Assembly (NCBI GenBank): GCA_011389745.1
Contig: JAABTQ010000021.1
Span: 1 to 52,381, forward strand
DNA: 52,381 nt
Direction: 5' to 3'
Source: Desulfobacteraceae bacterium
GTDB lineage: Bacteria > Desulfobacterota > Desulfobacteria > Desulfobacterales > SKZT01
The notes under the pieces were generated by a model. The model worked only from the letters and a program-made list of their open reading frames with translations, ran no database searches and was not told where the DNA came from. This document shows, piece by piece, positions 26,606-34,156 of the stretch (positions are counted from its first letter, which is position 1; every line of letters starts with the position of its first letter). A program made the translations under genes and the position numbers.

Positions 26606-27106
26606 CTTTTTGTCGGCCATGCTCCCATGGCCCATAATATTCCCAGCAAGTTTTTTACATACAAATTTGACGCTGAAAAAAAGAACCGGTCAAATTAATT
26701 TACCCGTTCCGGCTTGAAACCGAAGATTCTTCGGTCGCTGTGGTTTTAATCAACGTATGCGAAAATATTTTCCTCTCAGCTAACAAGCTGCTGCGAGTCG
26801 CTCCCTCAGAATGACAGGCAAAAGGTTATACATTTAATCTTGAAGCCCAGTTTCGAAAGGCCCTTAAATTTACCGCTAATGCGCCTTTGCCGGAATGACG
26901 AAATACTTAATATCGGCGCTTATACCCTCCCGACTGCCATATTCTGAAAACTATTCAAAAACACTTCATACTCTATTTGACAATAAATGTTTTGTTCAGG
27001 TAAATTGAAAACTTATTTTATTTCAATCCGATGCATTTGCAAATCTGCCTTTACTAAAGATGAATTTTCTGACAGGTGAAGGCTTTATGTTAATTGGAAA
27101 AATCAA
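26606..27106. other. Intergenic region before the ABC-F gene
   Basis: About 500 bases with no gene-like frame. A GGCCATG/CATGGCC hairpin (26615-26632) follows the response regulator but has no U-tract. The middle contains GAATGACAG and GGAATGACG strings like short dispersed repeats. Confidence 0.45.
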
Positions 27107-28978
27107 ATGATCAGTATTGAAAATCTTGACAAAGGCTTTGGGGAGCAGGTTCTTTTCGACGGGATCAGTTTTAAGGTGAACCCCAAAGAACGGGTCGGTT
27201 TGGTAGGGCGAAACGGACATGGCAAAACCACTCTTTTTAGAATTATCATCGGAGAAGACTTTTCTGAAAACGGCAAGGTGATCAGTCCTAAAAATTACCG
27301 TCTTGGATACGTTCAACAAACGATTGAATTTACAGAGGAAACAGTCCTGAAAGAAGGAATGCGTGCACTTCCGGAGGCAGAGTCAAGCCACCACTGGAAA
27401 GTAGAGAAAATATTGACTGGTCTGGGATTTTCTCAATCAGACATGCAACGGCATCCAAGTGTGTTTTCCGGCGGCTTTCAGGTTCGGTTGAACCTGGCCA
27501 AAATCCTTGTATCCGAACCGGACATGCTTCTTTTGGATGAGCCCACCAACTATCTGGATATTGCTTCCATCCGATGGATTGAACAATTTCTTCTTTCGTG
27601 GCCTCATGAATTGATGGTGATTACCCACGATCGTGGTTTCATGGATAAAATTGTAACCCATATCGTTGGGATACATCGAAAAAAAGCACGAAAAATTGAA
27701 GGAAACACCGAAAAATATTATGCACAAATGGCTCAGGAGGAAGAAATATTCGAAAAAACCCGTCTTAATGAAGAACGAAAGGGAAAGGAAATAGAGCTAT
27801 TTATCTCAAGATTTCGTGCCAAGGCTCGCCTTGCCAATCTTGTTCAATCAAGAATAAAATCCCTTTCAAAAATGGAAAAATCAGATAAGCTTCAAAAAAT
27901 AAAAACCCTGGACTTTTCTTTTCGAAATAAACCGTTCGGGGCAAAATATGTCATGAGCACCAAAAACCTTTCTTTTTCCTATCATTCGGATAAAAAACTC
28001 ATAGATAATTTTGATATCACGATTGCGGCAGGCGAGCGGGTCTGTGTGGTCGGAAAAAACGGCAAAGGAAAAACCACCCTTCTTAAACTTCTGGCGGGAA
28101 AACTCAAACCCTTATCCGGAGAAATTGTCTATAATCCGCAGGTAGAAAAGGGATTTTATGAACAAACCAATATTCGCAGCCTTGTGGATTCCCGGACCGT
28201 TGAAGAAGAAATCCTCTATTCTCATGAAGACGTCGAACGCCAGTTGGCTCGAAACATTAGCGGTGCCATGATGTTTGAAGGAGATTCGGCCCTGAAAAAA
28301 ATTGCCGTTCTCTCAGGTGGTGAAAAAAGTCGAGTAATGTTAGGAAAACTCCTGGTCACTCCAGTCAATCTACTGCTTCTCGACGAACCAACCAACCATC
28401 TGGACATGGAATCCTCAGATGCTCTTCTGGCCGCTATTGACAGCTTTGAGGGGACGGTGGTCATGGTTACCCATAATGAAATGTTTCTTCATGCACTGGC
28501 CGATCGTCTCATAGTATTCAACGATAATGGGATAGAAATCTTCGAAGGCGGATATGGTGAATTTCTTGAAAAAGGGGGGTGGCATGATGAAGACGACAAG
28601 CTACGTTTACGGGAAAAATTCGACAGACAGTCAAAAGCATCTGAAAAAATTAATAAAAAAGAAATTCGAAAACTTCGGTCCGAAATTATCACTGAACGTT
28701 CCAGGGCATTGAAACCTCTGGAAGAGCGCATCCGGAAAATGGAAAATAACATCGATGCCCACGAAAAAGAACTCGAAAGGCTCAACCACGAAATGATAGA
28801 GGCTTCTCAAAATCGCAACGGTGAAAAAATCGGAGAAATTTCACGCGCTATCCATGCATGCCAAACAGCTATAGACGAAAACTTTGATCATTTGGAATCT
28901 TTGACCGAAACTTTAGATACCCAAAGTGCTGAATTTCAAAGGCGCCTGGAAGAACTTGCGTCTGCCGAAGGGCTTTAG
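27107..28978 (+). CDS. ABC-F family ATPase (Uup/EttA/YheS-like)
   Basis: A 623-residue soluble protein with two ABC ATPase domains and no membrane part. Walker A motifs are GRNGHGKTTLF and GKNGKGKTTLL; signatures are FSGGFQVRLNLA and LSGGEKSRVMLG; Walker B motifs are LLLDEPTNYLD and LLLDEPTNHLD. A basic linker (FISRFRAKARLANLVQSRIK) joins them, as in ABC-F ribosome-binding factors. The end (from ~540) is a long charged coiled coil of the Uup/YheS kind. It likely acts on the ribosome. Its stop overlaps the stop of the convergent HdrD-like gene by three bases. Confidence 0.92.
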   Translation: MISIENLDKGFGEQVLFDGISFKVNPKERVGLVGRNGHGKTTLFRIIIGEDFSENGKVISPKNYRLGYVQQTIEFTEETVLKEGMRALPEAESSHHWKVEKILTGLGFSQSDMQRHPSVFSGGFQVRLNLAKILVSEPDMLLLDEPTNYLDIASIRWIEQFLLSWPHELMVITHDRGFMDKIVTHIVGIHRKKARKIEGNTEKYYAQMAQEEEIFEKTRLNEERKGKEIELFISRFRAKARLANLVQSRIKSLSKMEKSDKLQKIKTLDFSFRNKPFGAKYVMSTKNLSFSYHSDKKLIDNFDITIAAGERVCVVGKNGKGKTTLLKLLAGKLKPLSGEIVYNPQVEKGFYEQTNIRSLVDSRTVEEEILYSHEDVERQLARNISGAMMFEGDSALKKIAVLSGGEKSRVMLGKLLVTPVNLLLLDEPTNHLDMESSDALLAAIDSFEGTVVMVTHNEMFLHALADRLIVFNDNGIEIFEGGYGEFLEKGGWHDEDDKLRLREKFDRQSKASEKINKKEIRKLRSEIITERSRALKPLEERIRKMENNIDAHEKELERLNHEMIEASQNRNGEKIGEISRAIHACQTAIDENFDHLESLTETLDTQSAEFQRRLEELASAEGL

Positions 28979-30186
28979 TTTGTCACCAGCGCTTCCACAG
29001 CCAATGATACAACTGTGTGAACCTGGACACCAAGATCATAATGTTTGACAAGTTCTCCAAGCTGTCTGTCGCATGAAAGGCATGCTGTGACCAAATGCTT
29101 GACACTAGCTGCTCTGATTTGATCGGCTTTGGGTTTTCCGGAAATCATTCTCCGTTTGTGGCTGCTACTGTCTTGAAGAATCCCACCACCACCTCCACAA
29201 CACACACCATGCTCCCGGTTGGGAGTTAGTTCCACAATTTCTTTGCAGCAAAAAGCCAGAAGTTTTCTCGGAATATCGTACACACCCGATTTTCTTCCCA
29301 GATTGCAGGGATCATGATACGCCACCGGCTCATCAAGGGTCGCCGGATTAAGTTTGATAATGCCCTTTTCCACCATGTCGAGGGTCAATTCAGGCATGGC
29401 AACCACGTTAAATTTTGTTTTTCGGCCAATCAGTTTTTCAAGAAGTGTTTTCAGTACAAAATACCCATGGCCGCATTCGGATAAAACCAATGTCTCAGCC
29501 TCTAAATCTTCCGTAGCCTCCACGATTTGAAGAGCCATTTTACGGGATATATCGTCATTGCCGATAAAATATCCCCAATTGGTAACATCCGTATGGCGGC
29601 TGGACATGGTCCAGGGTTCTTTAAAGGAATAAAAAAGCCTGGCCATGGCGGTCAGGTGCATCAGATTGATTCCCAGTTCCCGGGGGTTGGGAAGGTATAA
29701 GAATCGTGCCCCTTTCTGATCATAGGGAATAACGGCATCGGGATCACCGACTTCATCGGTGAATTCTTCGCTAAGCCATTCGATGGTTTCAACAAACTCC
29801 TCCTGGGTCAAGCCATTGACATCCCCGAGATCCAAACGATTTTTCACACCTGCTTTGAGATCCTCAGGCATAATTTTATCTGCTGCCTGGAGCGACCTGG
29901 CTTGTCGAACTACCTGATCCATATTGATGCCCACGGGGCATTCCTCGGTACATCGGTTACATAACATACAGTCCCATAGCATTCCGCTTTCAATTAAAAG
30001 ATCATCCAGCCCAAGTTGTGCCATCCGAACGATTTGGCGGGGGACCGGTCCGCCTTCACCGTCGTACCAGGAGCATCTGGAGCTGCAAACGCCGCATGTC
30101 AGACATTCGGAGATGTTGTCTCCTGTTTGATGTTTGTTCAAACCTGAAAGAAGCGGGGCATCATTTATTAATGTTGCCTCATTCAT
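28975..30186 (-). CDS. HdrD-like iron-sulfur protein, partner of HdrA
   Basis: A 403-residue soluble protein with two [4Fe-4S] motifs (CLTCGVCSSRC, CMLCNRCTEECPVG), a degenerate first CCG domain (SECGHGYF) and a complete C-terminal CCG domain (YHDPCNLGRKSG, GVCCGGGGG, ACLSCDRQL). This is the catalytic layout of heterodisulfide reductase HdrD, and its architecture is nearly the same as TmcB at 24,375-25,721. ATG 30186 has AAAGGA nine bases ahead and lies 14 bases after the hdrA stop. With HdrA it likely forms a soluble complex reducing a disulfide or passing electrons onward; the substrate is unknown. Confidence 0.85.
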   Translation of the reverse strand: MNEATLINDAPLLSGLNKHQTGDNISECLTCGVCSSRCSWYDGEGGPVPRQIVRMAQLGLDDLLIESGMLWDCMLCNRCTEECPVGINMDQVVRQARSLQAADKIMPEDLKAGVKNRLDLGDVNGLTQEEFVETIEWLSEEFTDEVGDPDAVIPYDQKGARFLYLPNPRELGINLMHLTAMARLFYSFKEPWTMSSRHTDVTNWGYFIGNDDISRKMALQIVEATEDLEAETLVLSECGHGYFVLKTLLEKLIGRKTKFNVVAMPELTLDMVEKGIIKLNPATLDEPVAYHDPCNLGRKSGVYDIPRKLLAFCCKEIVELTPNREHGVCCGGGGGILQDSSSHKRRMISGKPKADQIRAASVKHLVTACLSCDRQLGELVKHYDLGVQVHTVVSLAVEALVTN

Positions 30187-30200
30187 TGTTTTATATCCTT

Positions 30201-32699
30201 TCATTCGGTATCAGACGTGATCTTTTTGAATTTATCAGGCTCATTGGCCGCAACAGGGTAAAAGCTCAGTTTGTTGGAGTCAATGCCAAGATCTGCGATA
30301 GTATGTTCAATGCGTCTTTTGGCAAAAGCACCACTTTCCATGGACCGGCAGTTGCCTTCGTAGCAGCCTGCCACAATCACTCGATCGGCACCTTTTAGAA
30401 TGGGTGCGAACATGTTTTCGATTCCGATTCTACCCGTACACCTGACCGTTTGAATGTGAACCTTTTCATTCATCTCCATGCCCAGGCGTCGAGCTTCATT
30501 TCTTGCCAGAAATGCGGACCGCTCGCATGCAAAAATGAAAGTATCCGTTTCCTTAGCCATCTCTACCAGATTCTCGTCCAAAAATGCTTCCTGTCTGATG
30601 GCCTTGGCTGGGCAATTGGACACACACAGACCGCACTCAAAACAGGCTTCCGGAATAATTTCCGGCTTGTTTGAACTTAATAGAACTACTGCCCCATGAG
30701 GACAAATTCTCAAGCAGGTCAAACACTTTATGCACTCATTTTCAATGACCCGTGCAGCCTGTCCCTGAGGCGATCCATTTCTCCCGAGATACCCAAGACC
30801 GGCTAAAATTGCTGAGATTTCGGTTGTCAGATCATCCTCATCAATTTCATCGTGGCAGTTTCCGGCAAAAAAAATGCCTTTCCTCGGGCTTGCAACAGGC
30901 CGATACCTGGAATTCGGCGATTGAATAAAACCCTCGGTATCTAATGCCTGGTTTAAAACCTGTGCAAACAATGACGTATCTTTGGAAGGCACTATCTTTT
31001 CAGGAATTACCAGTATATCGCAGTACACAAAAATTTTCATTCCCGGCAAGGTTGTATCTTCATAAGCCAGTTTAACTTGCCCACCCTCGATGGAAAAATC
31101 ACCAGAGGTCCTGTCGGAAATCCTCAAAAATTTTACTCCGGATTTCCTGGCGGCATCATATGATACTTGCCCCATCAACCCGTGTACCAGCATTTTTTCC
31201 ATCAGCACATGGACAATTTTCCCTTTTCCAGCCAAAGAAGTGGCCATCTCAAGAATTTTTCGGGAATTATTCTTGTTTTCAGGGCCGGAATAATCCATCC
31301 AGAAAGCTACTTTGGAAGGGATTTTTCCTTCAGGATAATCTTTAAAGTCTTCGAGTGTAACAACCCTGTCTGAATGAAGATTTGTTTCCGGTTGGAGCCG
31401 TTCAACACCATTTGCCACCACAACAGCACCGACAATCTCTTTTTGATTCCCTTCAGCGCCGGCAATACCAAGGGTGAAATTACCCACGGTACCTTCCACG
31501 GAAACCAACCTGGCATTGGAAAAGTGTTTAATGTATTCATCTTTTAAAAAAATATTTTTTCCGGAATCAATCAATACCACCGGGTAGCCTTCTTTTGACA
31601 ATGCATCCGAAACTAAAACCGCTTCATTTCCAGCTCCCACCACTGCAACCTGAAACTTTTTTTCAGTATCGGCAGCAATATTTAAATCATTTGTAATTCG
31701 GGATGCGGTAATGCGCCCTTCCGAAATAGCATTTAAAATATTCATGGGTCCGCGCGCAGTTCCCGCCGCGTAAATCCCTTTGGGAAAATCGGACCGGCTT
31801 AGGCTTAAAAAACCCCAAGGATCAGGTTTTACACCTAATTTGAGTGCCAGTTCCCCGAAATTTTCAGATGGTCCCAATCCTACGGACAAAACAATCAGGT
31901 CGAAATGGAGAGCAGTCCTCACACCGATGGTTTCATCCTCGTGAAAGATCGTTAGTTTACCTTCCTGTCTGTCGGATACTATCTCTGCAGCAACTCCCTG
32001 CACAAGTTTGATACGATTGGACAGTTTTTCGGTAAAGGTTCGAAACTCTTTTCCGATGACCTGCAGATCCATGTGCAGGACTGTAATGTCGGCTTCAGGG
32101 TATAGGTGAATAAGTTTGTTGGCATGGCGAAGGGATATCTTGCAGCAGACTTGCGAGCAGTAGTTTCGATCCAGCTTGCGATTTCTGGAGCCCACGCACT
32201 GAATAAAAGCAATTTTCGGAGAACTGTGCTCAGGCAACAATTTTGAAATCTGACCCATCTTCAGCAGGTCATTAAGCTCAACGGTAGTAATCACCTTTTC
32301 ATGGGAGCCATACCCAAGGGACTTTAGTGCGGAAGGATCAAACGGTGAAAAACCCGTTGCCATAAGTACGGCATCCACCACCACCCTGCCGGAATATTCT
32401 CCTGTTAAAACAGCTTCAAACCCCTGATTATTTCTGTCAAGACCGGAAAGCTCAGTTTGTGTGTAAATGGTTGTGTTCGCTTGATGAGAGACTTGGTCTA
32501 CCAATTCGGCGGTCAGGCATGCGCCGCAGTTTTCGCAGGTCTTGGTGGCCATGCAGGCCCAGTTCATTGCTTTTCCGCCCAGATGGTCATCTTTTTCCAC
32601 CAAATTGACCGCCACTCCTCTTTCATACATAGTTCTGGCCGCCGAAAGCCCTGCTACGCCACCTCCGAGGATCAGAACGCTTTTCTGAGAATCCGACAT
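30201..32699 (-). CDS. hdrA: HdrA-like flavoprotein with C-terminal MvhD domain
   Basis: An 832-residue fusion. It begins with an FAD site (LILGGGVAGLSAARTM), the HdrA cysteine cluster (TCENCGACL) and the HdrA signature CVGSRNRKLDRNYCSQVCC. A second nucleotide-binding fold follows (VAVVGAGNEAVLV). Two ferredoxin motifs (CIKCLTCLRICPHG, CFECGLCVSNCPAK) come next, and the C-terminal ~120 residues are an MvhD-type [2Fe-2S] domain (VRCTGRIG, VAGCYEGNC). This layout matches the QmoB/HdrA-MvhD type. HdrA proteins can bifurcate electrons through FAD. It pairs with the HdrD-like gene 14 bases downstream. GGAGG precedes ATG 32699. Confidence 0.9.
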   Translation of the reverse strand: MSDSQKSVLILGGGVAGLSAARTMYERGVAVNLVEKDDHLGGKAMNWACMATKTCENCGACLTAELVDQVSHQANTTIYTQTELSGLDRNNQGFEAVLTGEYSGRVVVDAVLMATGFSPFDPSALKSLGYGSHEKVITTVELNDLLKMGQISKLLPEHSSPKIAFIQCVGSRNRKLDRNYCSQVCCKISLRHANKLIHLYPEADITVLHMDLQVIGKEFRTFTEKLSNRIKLVQGVAAEIVSDRQEGKLTIFHEDETIGVRTALHFDLIVLSVGLGPSENFGELALKLGVKPDPWGFLSLSRSDFPKGIYAAGTARGPMNILNAISEGRITASRITNDLNIAADTEKKFQVAVVGAGNEAVLVSDALSKEGYPVVLIDSGKNIFLKDEYIKHFSNARLVSVEGTVGNFTLGIAGAEGNQKEIVGAVVVANGVERLQPETNLHSDRVVTLEDFKDYPEGKIPSKVAFWMDYSGPENKNNSRKILEMATSLAGKGKIVHVLMEKMLVHGLMGQVSYDAARKSGVKFLRISDRTSGDFSIEGGQVKLAYEDTTLPGMKIFVYCDILVIPEKIVPSKDTSLFAQVLNQALDTEGFIQSPNSRYRPVASPRKGIFFAGNCHDEIDEDDLTTEISAILAGLGYLGRNGSPQGQAARVIENECIKCLTCLRICPHGAVVLLSSNKPEIIPEACFECGLCVSNCPAKAIRQEAFLDENLVEMAKETDTFIFACERSAFLARNEARRLGMEMNEKVHIQTVRCTGRIGIENMFAPILKGADRVIVAGCYEGNCRSMESGAFAKRRIEHTIADLGIDSNKLSFYPVAANEPDKFKKITSDTE

Positions 32700-32763
32700 G
32701 TTTGCCTCCGCAAATCTCTATGTCTATAAGTCATTATCCATTATGTTTTTTGAAGGAATTTAC

Positions 32764-32790
32764 ATTATAAGAATTCTCTCATTATTGCAA
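32764..32790 (-). promoter_or_regulatory. Putative hdrA promoter
   Basis: On the minus strand TTGCAA (32790-32785), a 15-base spacer and TATAAT (32769-32764) lie about 65 bases before the hdrA start. The -10 match is perfect; the spacer is on the short side. Confidence 0.4.
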
Positions 32791-32819
32791 GAGTCAAATC
32801 CGCACTCCTATTTTTCTAA

Positions 32820-33051
32820 ACTAAAGGATGAATACCCCCTGCATGCTCGTGTTGTGACACTCGGTGGTTTCAGCGCCCATGGCGACCGCAATGAGATGAC
32901 CCGATGGCTGAAAGAATCCAACATTAAAATCAAACGCATTGCGGTGGTAAACGGTGAAGAGGACCAGTCACTGGAATTTGCGGATCATCTCATCCGGGAA
33001 AAGTTTAATGCATTTGTCCCCAGGGCAGGCGAAACCATTCCCGTAAATTGA
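32820..33051 (+). pseudogene. C-terminal remnant of a beta-CASP metallo-beta-lactamase RNase-like gene
   Basis: About 77 codons read KDEYPLHARVVTLGGFSAHG, then EMTRWLKESN, IAVVNGEEDQSLEFADHL and FVPRAGETI. This is the RMMBL end of beta-CASP RNases or hydrolases, with the SAHxD metal motif as FSAHGD. The N-terminal metal site (HxHxDH), normally some 350 residues earlier, is missing. The frame upstream runs into the hdrA promoter and shows no similarity. It is a deletion remnant. Confidence 0.7.
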
Positions 33052-33296
33052 GAAAACACAGGTTGTGTCCCCCCTCCCCCTTTTCAAGGGGAGAGCAGTT
33101 ATTTGCCGGTTTGGACTCAGCATGGAACGCTTCTAAAGAAAAACCATTAACAAAGAATGGAAAGGTTCTGAAGATATAGGGGAGCGGAACGAGGTGATTT
33201 TTCATTACGTTTTTTATTTAAGCTTGTAAATAATACGAACAGATGGAAATTCTGTCAAACCCGCAATTTGTTTTCATCTGTAAAAAAATTAACTGG

Positions 33297-33776
33297 TTAA
33301 TTTTGGACATCCAGAAGACCTGTGAGAATGCTCAGCACTTTTAATATCCTGTATAGCTCCTGGCGATTGAGTTTTTTCAAACCATCATGCAGCTTTAACT
33401 GTATTGGCGGTGGAGTGCATGAGGCCAGCATACGTCCGGAGTCTGTCAGTTCAATAAAAATTTTTCTCCGGTCCTGCGAACTTCGAATTCTTTTTACAAA
33501 ACCTTTTTGTTCCAACCGATCAATGATTCCGGTCACGGTGCTGGATTCTACTAAAATATGCCGGGCAATTTGCGACGGCGGCAAAGGCCCGTTTTTAAAC
33601 AGTGCCATAAGACAGTTAAGTTGAGGAGCACTGACCTGATATTCTTTGTTCAATGCTTTGGTGTGATATTCCTCCGCCTGTATTAACCTTTTGATCTGAA
33701 ATACGATTTCATCAATGACCTCCTTGGTTTCATCGGGCAGGGGGGCCAAACCAATATTTTCGCCAATGGGGACCAT
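33297..33776 (-). CDS. MarR-family transcriptional regulator
   Basis: A 159-residue winged-helix regulator. The DNA-binding part is QLNCLMALFKNGPLPPSQIA, VESSTVTGIIDRLEQKGFV and the wing RSSQDRRKIFIELTDSG. Flanking helices form the dimer interface. Some archaeal and bacterial relatives sit next to metabolic operons and sense small molecules; the ligand here is unknown. It is divergent from the his operon across 380 bases, so it may control itself and that operon. GGAGG lies 12 bases before ATG 33776. Confidence 0.88.
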   Translation of the reverse strand: MVPIGENIGLAPLPDETKEVIDEIVFQIKRLIQAEEYHTKALNKEYQVSAPQLNCLMALFKNGPLPPSQIARHILVESSTVTGIIDRLEQKGFVKRIRSSQDRRKIFIELTDSGRMLASCTPPPIQLKLHDGLKKLNRQELYRILKVLSILTGLLDVQN

Positions 33777-34156
33777 CTCGATTTTTTACCTCCGATATTA
33801 ATTTTTAGCTAAAACAATTACAGGTGTAAATATATCACTAAAAACATTATTCTGGCAAGGCTTATTAAGCAGAATCACACCATTTTATTATTCATCATAA
33901 AATCAAAAATATATCTTTAAAATTTAACATAGTATACATTGGTCGGTTTTTATATCACATGTTTTATTAAGCGTTTATAAAAATTGATGCTTTTTTATTT
34001 TTCAACGCCACAGGGGTTACCTTGTTTTTAAAATCTTGATGTCAAACAGAATCCATGTTAAAAATCCATATTTGTAACACCCGGACTTTCGGGAATTAAA
34101 AAATTAAAACAACAAAAATCAAAAAATTTATAAACCCGGAGAGTTAACTCAAATTG
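33777..34156. other. Divergent control region between marR-like gene and his operon
   Basis: About 380 very AT-rich bases with no gene. It should hold the promoters for both directions. The palindrome at 33803-33814 is the only clear symmetric site. No T-box, riboswitch or his leader peptide was recognised. Confidence 0.45.
33803..33814. promoter_or_regulatory. Palindrome upstream of the marR-like gene
   Basis: TTTTAGCTAAAA is a perfect 12-base palindrome, 27 bases before the MarR-like start. MarR dimers bind short palindromes near their own promoters, so this is a candidate operator. The link is positional only. Confidence 0.35.

Noticed and set aside
26615-26632. GGCCATG/CATGGCC hairpin after the response regulator
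   Set aside because: Only seven pairs and no U-tract, so a terminator cannot be claimed.
33074-33093. CTCCCC/GGGGAG hairpin as terminator
   Set aside because: Neither strand has a U-tract after the stem.
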